A stretch of 6,487 nt of DNA from the NCBI GenBank assembly GCA_041493205.1, contig JBGPYM010000187.1, forward strand, positions 1-6,487, written 5' to 3'. This document shows, in pieces, positions 1 to 6,487 of this stretch. The notes under the pieces are model-generated. The model did not search any database and was not told where the DNA came from. It saw nothing but the letters and a program-made list of their open reading frames with translations. The stretch's first letter is position 1. Every line of letters begins with the position of its first letter. Made by a program: the position numbers and the translations under genes. The DNA is from JBGPYM01 sp041493205 (GTDB taxonomy: Bacteria > Bacteroidota > Ignavibacteria > UBA10030 > UBA6906).

Positions 1-1877
1 CGAAAGAAACGCGGACGATCATGCCGGGTTCAATGAACTACTCGTACGCCGACGGCGACCAGGCGTTCGAATGGTCGCCCGACAGCAAGTGGCTGCTCGT
101 GCAATTCGGTTATCCCGAACGGATTTTCGCGCCGCAAATCGGGCTGGTCTCCGCTGACGGAAAAGGGGAGGTCCGCAACCTGACCATGAGCGGATATGAC
201 AATTACGGCCCGAAATGGTCGTTGGATGGAAAAGCAATGATCTGGGGATCGGACAGGCAGGGGACGCGGCAGCAGGGTGGGAACCTCTCGACCGGTGATG
301 TCTTTGCAATGTTCTTCACCAGGGCGGCGTTCGACCGGTTTAACCTCTCCAAGGAAGATTTCGCTCTGCTGAAAGAACAGGACACCGCAAAGACGGCGAA
401 GACGTCGAAGGACTCTGCGAAGAAGGACCTCGTGGTCGACTGGACCAACCTGACCGAGCGGAAGGCCCGGCTGACCGTCCATACGTCGGATGTGAATGAC
501 TGGGTGTTGTCAAAGGACGGTGAAAAACTGTTCTATCTCACCACGTTCGATAAGGGAAACGACCTCTGGGTGACCGAATTGCGGACCCGGGAAACCAAGT
601 TGTTCGCCAAACTGGGCGCAAAGAGCGCCGGGATGGAGCTTTCGCAGGACGGGAAGTTCCTCTTTCTCCTGGCGGACGGCAAGCCGATGAAAATCGATGT
701 CGAAAGCGGAAAGTCCGACCCGGTGAAAACGGGAGGGGAGATGGTTCTGAAAGAGGCGAACGAGCGTGAATATATCTTTGACCACGCCTGGAGGCAATTC
801 AAGGAGAAGTTCTACGTCGAAGATCTCCATGGCGTCGACTGGGAATTTTATCGCGGGGCCTACCGGCGCTTCCTTCCCTCCATCAACAATAACTACGACT
901 TTGCCGAAATGCTGAGCGAGATGCTCGGCGAGGTGAACGCTTCGCACACGGGGTGCCGCTACCGGTATGCTCCGCCGAATTCCGATCAGACCTCTGAACT
1001 CGGACTCCTGTACGATCTCACCTACGCTGGCGACGGGCTCAAGATCGTCGAAGTCGTCGAGGGCGGACCGCTCGACAAGGCCTCCTCAAGAATCACGCCG
1101 GGCGACATCCTCGAAAAAATCGACGGCCAGGTCGTCGCTGCCGCTCTTGACCCATATCAGCTTCTAAACCGGCGGGAAGGGAAGCCAACGCTTCTTTCGC
1201 TGTTCGATCCCGACGCCGGAACGCGGTGGGAAGAAACCGTGAAACCGGTTTCCGCGAACGACCAGGCGGAGTTGCTCTACAAACGCTGGGTCAGGAACCG
1301 CCGTAATGAGACGGAAAAGCTCTCTGGCGGAAAGATCGGGTACATCCACGTGAGATCGATGAACGATGCGAGCATGCGGGTCGTTTTTGAGGAAGCCCTG
1401 GGGAGAAATGTCGGCAAGGATGCAATCATCGTCGATACGCGCTTCAACGGCGGTGGAAACATTCATGAACAGCTCTCCGATTTCCTGAGCGGGAAGAAAT
1501 ACTTCGATATCGTCCCCCACGGCCAGTACGTCGGCGCCGAGCCGTACGACAAATGGCTCAAACCCTCGATCGTGCTGATCGGCGAGAGCAACTACTCGGA
1601 TGCACATCTGTTTCCGGTTGCCTACAAGCTGAAGGGAGTCGGCAAGACGCTCGGCATGCCGGTTCCCGGCACCGGGACGTTCGTCTGGTGGGAAGGGCAG
1701 ATCGATCCGTCGCTCGTCTTCGGGATTCCAATGGGCGGCTGGCGGACGCCGGACGGAAAGTTCTGCGAAAACAACCAGCTGGAGCCCGACATCAAAGTGC
1801 ATAATGAGCCGGCGGTCATGACCGCCAACCGGGACCAGCAGATCGAGGCGGCAGTCAAGGAGCTCATGAAGAAGTAA
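1..1877 (+). CDS. Tricorn-type S41 family serine peptidase, C-terminal part (5' truncated by the window edge)
   Basis: The reading frame is open to the window start (complete codons from position 3), so the ATG at 21 is internal and the real start lies upstream; tricorn homologues are about 1050-1100 residues. Numbering from that ATG, residues 1-245 are beta-propeller blades with WSPDSK- and LSQDGK-type repeats, interrupted by a Lys/Thr/Asp-rich linker at 118-136. Residues 246-320 match the C1 domain with a Ser-His pair (S308-H309). Residues 326-405 are a PDZ domain (core around GLKIVEVVEGGPLDKA and ITPGDILEKIDG). Residues 425-618 are the C2 catalytic domain: VDTRFNGGGN (471-480), then S526-D527 in GESNYSDAH, and E583 in CENNQLEPD. 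By family knowledge these correspond to the tricorn tetrad (Ser, His, nucleophilic Ser followed by Asp, and Glu), so the enzyme looks catalytically intact. It probably cleaves peptides released by other proteases. Bacterial homologues are often exported, but the N-terminus is not visible, so location is inferred. It is followed 38 nt later by the LolA-like gene. Confidence 0.93.
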   Translation, partial: KETRTIMPGSMNYSYADGDQAFEWSPDSKWLLVQFGYPERIFAPQIGLVSADGKGEVRNLTMSGYDNYGPKWSLDGKAMIWGSDRQGTRQQGGNLSTGDVFAMFFTRAAFDRFNLSKEDFALLKEQDTAKTAKTSKDSAKKDLVVDWTNLTERKARLTVHTSDVNDWVLSKDGEKLFYLTTFDKGNDLWVTELRTRETKLFAKLGAKSAGMELSQDGKFLFLLADGKPMKIDVESGKSDPVKTGGEMVLKEANEREYIFDHAWRQFKEKFYVEDLHGVDWEFYRGAYRRFLPSINNNYDFAEMLSEMLGEVNASHTGCRYRYAPPNSDQTSELGLLYDLTYAGDGLKIVEVVEGGPLDKASSRITPGDILEKIDGQVVAAALDPYQLLNRREGKPTLLSLFDPDAGTRWEETVKPVSANDQAELLYKRWVRNRRNETEKLSGGKIGYIHVRSMNDASMRVVFEEALGRNVGKDAIIVDTRFNGGGNIHEQLSDFLSGKKYFDIVPHGQYVGAEPYDKWLKPSIVLIGESNYSDAHLFPVAYKLKGVGKTLGMPVPGTGTFVWWEGQIDPSLVFGIPMGGWRTPDGKFCENNQLEPDIKVHNEPAVMTANRDQQIEAAVKELMKK

Positions 1878-1906
1878 CTGTTCACATTCCATACTCATCA
1901 TTACGC

Positions 1907-1911
1907 GAGGG
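1907..1911 (+). promoter_or_regulatory. Shine-Dalgarno of the LolA-like gene
   Basis: GAGGG lies 4 nt before the ATG at 1916 and supports that start. The 38-nt spacer between the peptidase stop and this ATG shows no inverted repeat followed by T residues, and no convincing -35/-10 pair, so read-through from the peptidase gene is likely. Confidence 0.6.
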
Positions 1912-1915
1912 TTCC

Positions 1916-2653
1916 ATGCGGACACACGTTCTTGCGCTCACTCTCGGATATATCCTGCTTGCCGGTACCGTTGCGGCACAAACTGCCGATGAGATCGTCG
2001 CAAAATACATCAAGGCAGTGGGCGGTGCGGATGCCATCGGAGCAATCACGACGCTCCGCCAGACGGGGAAGTACTTCGGCGGCGGAGGATTCCAGGCCGT
2101 CTATGTCCAGGTGAACAAACGCTCCGGCAAGGTGCGTGAGGAATGGACCTATTCCGGACTGACGGGCGTCTATGCCTTCGACGGGCAGACCGGTTGGAAG
2201 ATCGAACCGTGGGGGGGGAAGAAAGACCCCGAACCGCTCGATGAGGAAGAGTCAAAGTCCATCGTGGAAGATGCCGATTTCGACGGCCCGCTGGTGAACT
2301 ACCGCCAGAAAGGGAACATCGTGGAATTTATCGGCATGGAGCCGGTGGAAGGGACAAACACGTATAAACTCAAGGTGACGTTCAAGACCGGCGATGTGCA
2401 GTATTTCTTCCTTGACCAGGAGACCTGCATGCCCATCAAAATCGAGATACAGAGGACGGTGCGTGGTGCTCAGAAATACTATGAACTGTGGCCGGGTGAA
2501 TACAAACTTGTTGCGGGTTGGTACGTGCCGTTTTCCATGGAGACCAACGTGAAGGGGAGTCCGGACAAGGGGAAGACTTCCTTTGAGACGATCGAGGCGA
2601 ATGTCCCCTCCGATGACGCCCGGTTCACCAAGCCTGGAGGAAATCTCCGATGA
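1916..2653 (+). CDS. Exported LolA/LppX-like 'outer membrane lipoprotein-sorting' family protein
   Basis: The 245-residue product has a Sec signal peptide: basic start (R2, H4), hydrophobic core at residues 5-18 and a likely cut after VAA (residue 21), leaving an N-terminal Gln. There is no lipobox cysteine, so a soluble periplasmic protein is expected. The mature protein opens with a helix (ADEIVAKYIKAVGGADAIGA, 24-43) and continues as alternating beta strands, including QYFFLDQETCMPIKIEI (162-178) and a C-terminal FETIEANVPSDDARF (223-237). This pattern is typical of proteins annotated as outer membrane lipoprotein-sorting or LolA-fold: a half-barrel that binds a lipid or acyl chain. These members are usually much more divergent than true LolA, so the ligand is unknown and lipoprotein transport should not be assumed. 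A run of eight G residues lies at 2211-2218 (codons 99-101). The stop overlaps the start of the next gene by 4 nt, implying translational coupling to the propeller protein. Confidence 0.78.
   Translation: MRTHVLALTLGYILLAGTVAAQTADEIVAKYIKAVGGADAIGAITTLRQTGKYFGGGGFQAVYVQVNKRSGKVREEWTYSGLTGVYAFDGQTGWKIEPWGGKKDPEPLDEEESKSIVEDADFDGPLVNYRQKGNIVEFIGMEPVEGTNTYKLKVTFKTGDVQYFFLDQETCMPIKIEIQRTVRGAQKYYELWPGEYKLVAGWYVPFSMETNVKGSPDKGKTSFETIEANVPSDDARFTKPGGNLR
2636..2653 (+). promoter_or_regulatory. Shine-Dalgarno plus ATGA stop/start overlap between genes 2 and 3
   Basis: GGAGG at 2636-2640 lies 9 nt before the ATG at 2650; that ATG shares ATGA (2650-2653) with the TGA stop of the upstream gene. This fixes the start of the propeller gene and indicates translational coupling. 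GGAG (2636-2639) is complementary to CTCC (2645-2648), giving a short hairpin that could hide the ribosome-binding site until the upstream ribosome opens it; the hairpin's effect is inference. Confidence 0.65.
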
Positions 2654-5600
2654 GTACATCAGTCTGGTTCTCTGCGCTGACTCTCTGTGCCGCCTTCTGC
2701 ACAGGTGGCTCGCTGATCGCTCAGGATGCGCGTCATCCGGCGGCAGTAACACTTGATGCCGAGACGATTGCAGGGTTGGGCGCGCGTAACATCGGATCTG
2801 CGGCAATGAGCGGCCGCATCGCAGCCGTCGACGCAGCATGGGAGGGTGAGCGGCTGACAGTCTATGCGGGCGCCGCCAGCGGAGGGGTGTGGAAATCGGT
2901 AAATGGAGGGACGACGTTTAAACCGGTCTTCGACAAGCAGCCCGTTCAGTCCATAGGCGCAGTAACTATCGATCCTTCGAACCCAAAGGTGGTCTGGGTG
3001 GGTACGGGCGAGAGCTGGACCCGCAATAGCGTTTCGATCGGCGACGGCATCTATCGCTCGTCGGATGGCGGGGAAAGCTGGGTCAATATGGGACTGAAAA
3101 ATTCGGAACGTATCGCGAAAATCTTGGTCGACCCGGCCGATTCCAAAACGGTCTATGTTGCCGTTCCGGGAAAGCTCTGGAGCGACAGCGACGAGCGGGG
3201 AGTCTATAAGACTACCGACGCCGGGACGACCTGGTCGCTCATTCTCAAGGGGCCCAATCCGTCCACGGGAAGTTCTATGATCGCACTCGATCCCAAAAAT
3301 CCCCGGACCCTCTATGCAGGTATGTGGGATTTTCGACGCAAGGGATGGACCTTCCGCTCTGGCGGAGACAGCGCCGGTGCTCCCAGCGGGAGCGGACTGT
3401 TCAAGAGCACCGACGGCGGGGCGACATGGTCGGATCTGAATGCGAAATCCAATCCCGGACTCCCCGCGAAGCCGTGGGGACGGATCGCGGTGTCGACTGC
3501 ACCTTCGAAACCGGGAGTCGTCTATGCATTCGTCGAGGCCGAACCGCCGAAGAACGGACTCTACCGCTCGGATGACGGTGGGAACACATGGCAGGCTCTG
3601 GACCGGAGCCAGAACATGGTGTGGCGCCCATTCTATTTCGCCAACCTCATTGTCGATCCGAAAGACGAGAATCGGATCTACAAACCGGACGGACCGCTGA
3701 TCGTCAGCACGAACGGCGGCAGGAGCTTCAGCAACATCTCCGGCGGTGCGCACGGCGATTTTCATGACGTGTGGATCGACCCGCACAACACGAATCATCT
3801 GATCACCGGCGACGACGGAGGCCTCTGGACTTCATACGACGCGGGAAACAAGTGGGTGAAAACGGAAAACCTGCCGGTGTCGCAATTCTATCATGTCAGC
3901 ACCGATATGGACCAGCCCTACCGGGTCTACGGGGGATTGCAGGACAATAGTTCGTGGGTGGGATTGTCGTACTATCCCGGCGGGATCGCGAACAGCCAGT
4001 GGGAGAATATGTACGGCGGGGATGGATTCTGGATGTTTGCGGATCCCGCGGATCCGGACTACGTGTATGCCGAAGCTCAGGGCGGGAACGTCGCGCGCAT
4101 CAATCGCAAGACGCACCAGATCCGCGATATTCAGCCTCTCCCGCATTATAAAGAGGAGAAACTCCGCTTTAACTGGAACACCCCGATCCACGTAAGCCCG
4201 ACACAGAAAGGGGTTGTGTACATCGGGGCGCAATTTCTGTTCCGGTCGCTGGATCACGGCCAAACCTGGGAGAAGGTGTCGCCCGATCTTACGACGAACG
4301 ATCCGGCCAAACAACGACAGGAACAATCCGGCGGCGTCACGGTGGACAATTCAGTCGCCGAAATGCACACCACGATCTATGCCATTGCAGAATCTCCCGG
4401 AAACCCGAATATCATCTGGGTCGGAACCGATGACGGCAATATTCAGATCACCCGTAACGGCGGGAAAGCCTGGCGGAATGTCGCCGGGAATATCAAGGGA
4501 CTGCCGAAGGATGCATGGATATCTTCCGTCGAGCCCGGCCACTTCACGGAAGGTACGGCCTACGTGACGGTGGACTATCACATGTCGGGAGACATGCGCC
4601 CGTATGCGTACAGGACCACCGACTTTGGCGAAACATGGTCGCCGCTCCTCAGCGGTGCATCAGCCACGGTGCGTGGGTACGCACATGTGATCAAGGAAGA
4701 CCCGGTCAAACGGAATCTCCTCTTTCTCGGGACGGAGTTCGGGCTCTGGATTTCGATCGATGGAGGTCAGCAATGGGCGCAGTTCAAGGGGGGCGACTTC
4801 CCGGCTGTCGCGGTGCGCGACCTGGTGATTCATCCGCGCGACCATGACCTCGTTCTCGGCACGCATGGACGCGGCATCTGGATTGTTGATGACATCTCCC
4901 CCCTCCGCAGTCTCACGCCGGATGTTCTCGGCAAAGAGATCGCCTTCATCGACTCCCGCCCCGTTGTGCAGCGGATCCCCGCCTGGGGGGGATGGGCCTA
5001 CGGTGACGCCGCGTTCATTGGCCCCAATGCGCCTGACGATGCCGTCATTACGTACTATCAGAAACGCCGCCACATCTTCGGCGATCTGCGGATGGAAATA
5101 TTCGACAGTGAGGGGAAGTCGCTGGGAATAATTCCGAGCAGCAAACGGCGCGGCCTCAACCGGACCACCTGGCCCATGCGAATGAAACCGCCGAGAGTGC
5201 CGACAGGAGCGACGGCGCCCGGCGGTACCAATTCCGGCCCACGGCTCCTGCCGGGAGCCTACACAGTCAAACTCACAAAAGACAAGCAGGTCTACACGCA
5301 GCGGTTGAATGTCATCCCGGATCCGCGCGCGTCCTTTACGTCCGAAGATCAGAAGGTGCATTTTGATCTCATGCTCAAGGTCTACGCGTTGCTGGAGGAC
5401 ATGACCTTCGAAGTCGATCGGATCAATGGCGTGCGCTCGGCACTTGACGAGCGCGCCGCGAAGCTCTCTGCGGGCGATTCTCTCGTGAATCAGCTTCATT
5501 CCCTGGTGTCGCAGGCCGATGAATTCCGCAAGAAGGTGGTCGCGACAAAAGAGGGCGGAATGATCACAGGCGAGGAACGGCTGCGGGAATTTGCCGCGGG

Positions 5601-5820
5601 ACTCTATTCCAGTCTGAATGGCTACGAGGGGCGCCCCTCAGAGACCCAGGTGCTGCGTGCCGATGCGCTCACGCGGGACCTTGCCGATCTCGGAAGGGAT
5701 TTCAAGGCATGGGCAGATGCACGCCTGGGCGGTATCAAGGATGGGTTGGGCCGCAATCGACTGGAACCCGTGCAGCTTCTTACCCGTGAAGAATGGGAAA
5801 AAACCCACGTCACGAAGTAA
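2650..5820 (+). CDS. Large exported Asp-box (BNR / sortilin-VPS10-like) beta-propeller protein
   Basis: The 1056-residue product begins with a hydrophobic signal-like segment (residues 5-24, likely cut near SLIA-Q) whose n-region has no Lys or Arg. Eleven Asp boxes of the S-x-D-x-G-x-T-W type are readable, starting at residues 83, 137, 188, 253, 307, 353, 395, 533, 601, 656 and 702, for example SSDGGESW, STDGGATW and SLDHGQTW. They are preceded by family-typical text (LGARNIGSAAMSGRIAAVDA, 43-62) and followed by HGRGIWIVDDISPLR (739-753), a hallmark of the long bacterial proteins annotated 'glycosyl hydrolase' or 'WD40/YVTN/BNR-like repeat'. The boxes fall into groups of seven and four, suggesting two stacked propellers as in VPS10 or GH74 proteins. 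Residues 770-890 look like a beta domain ending in GAYTVKLTKDKQVYTQRLNV, and 899-1056 are mainly helical. I see no sialidase FRIP motif and cannot assign catalytic residues, so enzymatic activity is unproved; binding of protein or glycan is equally possible. The gene is coupled to the LolA-like gene and followed after 4 nt by the methyltransferase gene. Confidence 0.92.
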   Translation: MSTSVWFSALTLCAAFCTGGSLIAQDARHPAAVTLDAETIAGLGARNIGSAAMSGRIAAVDAAWEGERLTVYAGAASGGVWKSVNGGTTFKPVFDKQPVQSIGAVTIDPSNPKVVWVGTGESWTRNSVSIGDGIYRSSDGGESWVNMGLKNSERIAKILVDPADSKTVYVAVPGKLWSDSDERGVYKTTDAGTTWSLILKGPNPSTGSSMIALDPKNPRTLYAGMWDFRRKGWTFRSGGDSAGAPSGSGLFKSTDGGATWSDLNAKSNPGLPAKPWGRIAVSTAPSKPGVVYAFVEAEPPKNGLYRSDDGGNTWQALDRSQNMVWRPFYFANLIVDPKDENRIYKPDGPLIVSTNGGRSFSNISGGAHGDFHDVWIDPHNTNHLITGDDGGLWTSYDAGNKWVKTENLPVSQFYHVSTDMDQPYRVYGGLQDNSSWVGLSYYPGGIANSQWENMYGGDGFWMFADPADPDYVYAEAQGGNVARINRKTHQIRDIQPLPHYKEEKLRFNWNTPIHVSPTQKGVVYIGAQFLFRSLDHGQTWEKVSPDLTTNDPAKQRQEQSGGVTVDNSVAEMHTTIYAIAESPGNPNIIWVGTDDGNIQITRNGGKAWRNVAGNIKGLPKDAWISSVEPGHFTEGTAYVTVDYHMSGDMRPYAYRTTDFGETWSPLLSGASATVRGYAHVIKEDPVKRNLLFLGTEFGLWISIDGGQQWAQFKGGDFPAVAVRDLVIHPRDHDLVLGTHGRGIWIVDDISPLRSLTPDVLGKEIAFIDSRPVVQRIPAWGGWAYGDAAFIGPNAPDDAVITYYQKRRHIFGDLRMEIFDSEGKSLGIIPSSKRRGLNRTTWPMRMKPPRVPTGATAPGGTNSGPRLLPGAYTVKLTKDKQVYTQRLNVIPDPRASFTSEDQKVHFDLMLKVYALLEDMTFEVDRINGVRSALDERAAKLSAGDSLVNQLHSLVSQADEFRKKVVATKEGGMITGEERLREFAAGLYSSLNGYEGRPSETQVLRADALTRDLADLGRDFKAWADARLGGIKDGLGRNRLEPVQLLTREEWEKTHVTK

Positions 5821-5828
5821 TCATGTGA
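5821..5828 (+). promoter_or_regulatory. Start region of the methyltransferase gene: ATG-TGA start-stop overlapping a GTG start
   Basis: After the TAA at 5818-5820, the first ATG (5823-5825) is followed directly by TGA (5826-5828), so it cannot start a protein. The GTG at 5825-5827, sharing the G of that ATG, opens the methyltransferase frame. No strong Shine-Dalgarno precedes it; only a weak GAAG at 5814-5817 is present. The frame is also open upstream to an in-frame GTG at 5786, which would overlap the previous gene by 35 nt, so the exact start is uncertain. Confidence 0.5.
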
Positions 5829-6487
5829 CACATTCAGCAAGTCCGATCGCTGCTCCTGATTACGGCCTCGACGCCCCCGGGGTAGTCCGCAATCTGTTCA
5901 TTGCCGGAGTGCTCGGCCTTGCGCTCTGGGGATCCACGGCAATTGGTATCTGGTCCGGTGAGGCGGTGCTTGGCCCTGTGGCGGATGTCGTGCTGCGCTT
6001 TCCTCTCGGGAGTATGGGGCTTTGGTGCGGGCTCGGCTGCAGTGTCATGGGTGTGTGGATGGCCTGGTCGAGCAAAGTGGGGAAGATCAAAACCCGTGAG
6101 AAACTATTAGAGAGCATTGCGTGGGTCGGCAGTGAGCAGGTGCTGGATGTAGGATGTGGCCGTGGGCTCATGCTGATCGGAGCGGCAATGCGGCTTACGA
6201 CAGGCAGAGCCACCGGCATCGATCGATGGCAGGAGGAAGATCTTTCGGACAATCGTCCCGAAGGCACTCTCGAAAATGCGAGGCGTGAAAACGTCGCGGA
6301 TCGTGTTGAGGTAAAAACGGGAGATATGAGGGAGCTTCCGTTCGGGGATGTGTCCTTCGATGTCGTAGTATCACGCGCGGCGATTCATAACATCTATTCT
6401 GCCGCCCTCATCGATGATATCCGTCATCTGCGCGAATACGCCGCTGCCTTCGCGGAATGCGGCTGCAGGGACCAGCGGCGGATTGGC
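5825..6487 (+). CDS. Membrane-anchored class I SAM-dependent methyltransferase, 3' truncated by the window edge and apparently carrying an internal in-frame deletion
   Basis: From the GTG at 5825 the frame is open for 221 codons to the last base. The N-terminus reads PDYGLDAPGVVRNLF (11-25), then two hydrophobic segments at about 25-44 and 62-81 that probably form a membrane hairpin ending in WSSKVGK. The Rossmann methyltransferase domain follows: motif I VLDVGCGRGLMLIGAA (106-121), where the Gly-rich loop binds SAM; the acidic end of strand 2 in TGIDRW (130-135); ENARRENVADRVEV (150-163); GDMRELPF (166-173) with D167 near the adenine; and SFDVVVSRAAIHNIY (177-191). This arrangement of an APGVVRNLF start, membrane hairpin, motif I and HNIY is known from uncharacterised bacterial methyltransferases; the substrate is unknown. 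Relative to that family the sequence jumps from HNIYSAA straight to LIDDIRHLREYAAAF (195-209), omitting the usual region with R-V-L-K-P-G-G. It lies 4 nt after the propeller gene and is probably co-transcribed, though a functional link is not evident. Confidence 0.88.
   Translation, partial: MTHSASPIAAPDYGLDAPGVVRNLFIAGVLGLALWGSTAIGIWSGEAVLGPVADVVLRFPLGSMGLWCGLGCSVMGVWMAWSSKVGKIKTREKLLESIAWVGSEQVLDVGCGRGLMLIGAAMRLTTGRATGIDRWQEEDLSDNRPEGTLENARRENVADRVEVKTGDMRELPFGDVSFDVVVSRAAIHNIYSAALIDDIRHLREYAAAFAECGCRDQRRIG

Noticed and set aside
1878..1915. Possible promoter or terminator in the 38-nt spacer between genes 1 and 2
   Set aside because: No inverted repeat with a T tract and no convincing -35/-10 pair could be read; only the Shine-Dalgarno is supported.
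1164..1925. 253-codon - strand frame opposite the peptidase C2 domain
   Set aside because: The + strand encodes the catalytic Ser-Asp and Glu motifs here; the reverse frame has no recognisable content.
2659..3798. 379-codon open frame on the - strand opposite the propeller gene
   Set aside because: It lies wholly inside a strongly supported gene, its translation is Arg/Pro/His-rich with no recognisable domain, and long antisense frames are expected in GC-rich coding DNA.
4660..5499. 279-codon open frame on the - strand opposite the propeller gene
   Set aside because: It has shadow-type composition and no domain or ribosome-binding support; the + strand frame is clearly the coding one.
2650..5820. 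Classical sialidase or other specific glycosidase assignment for the propeller protein
   Set aside because: Asp boxes are structural, no FRIP-type motif or arginine triad could be identified, and such boxes occur in many non-enzymatic propellers.
5875..5882. CCCCGGGG palindrome near the start of the methyltransferase gene
   Set aside because: An 8-bp palindrome in GC-rich coding DNA is expected by chance and has no spacer or partner repeat.
5860..6267. 135-codon - strand frame, and a 69-codon + strand frame at 5901-6110
   Set aside because: Both overlap the methyltransferase frame, which carries the membrane hairpin and clear SAM-binding motif; these frames show only biased composition.

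Overview
The window (GC-rich, roughly high-50s percent by eye) holds one co-directional, tightly packed set of four protein-coding genes on the + strand. No RNA gene, insertion sequence, CRISPR array or clear terminator is visible. Dense coding with Shine-Dalgarno sequences, Sec signal peptides ending in Ala-Gln, a bacterial tricorn-like S41 peptidase and a large Asp-box propeller protein point to a Gram-negative bacterium of the Ignavibacteriota/Bacteroidota, Gemmatimonadota or Acidobacteriota kind. That placement is inferred from family distribution; there is no phylogenetic marker in the window.

Layout: (1) positions 1-1877, the C-terminal ~624 residues of a tricorn-type S41 serine peptidase (end of the beta-propeller region, C1, PDZ and C2 catalytic domains), whose start lies upstream of the window; (2) 1916-2653, an exported 245-residue protein resembling the LolA/LppX-fold 'outer membrane lipoprotein-sorting' family; (3) 2650-5820, a 1056-residue exported Asp-box (BNR/sortilin-VPS10-like) propeller protein with 11 recognisable Asp boxes and a helical C-terminal tail; (4) 5825 to the window end, a membrane-anchored class I SAM-dependent methyltransferase whose reading frame is open to the last base. 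Gene 4 is easy to miss because it probably begins with GTG and has no stop inside the window.

Spacings are 38 nt, a 4-nt ATGA overlap, and 4 nt, so the genes probably form one transcript. The first three products are probably envelope or periplasmic proteins, and a role in handling peptides, lipoproteins or surface polymers is a reasonable but unproved inference. The methyltransferase may only be a co-transcribed passenger.

The oddest observation is in gene 4. The methyltransferase runs from its HNIY motif almost straight into the usual downstream IRHxREYA-like segment, as if about 20 residues, including the usual 'R-V-L-K-P-G-G' strand/turn region, were removed in frame. Other points worth a look are an ATG-TGA start-stop overlapping the GTG start of gene 4, a small hairpin that could mask the Shine-Dalgarno of gene 3, G8 and G7 tracts inside genes 2 and 3, and the irregular spacing of the Asp boxes. 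I found no convincing new defence, mobile or RNA-based system.
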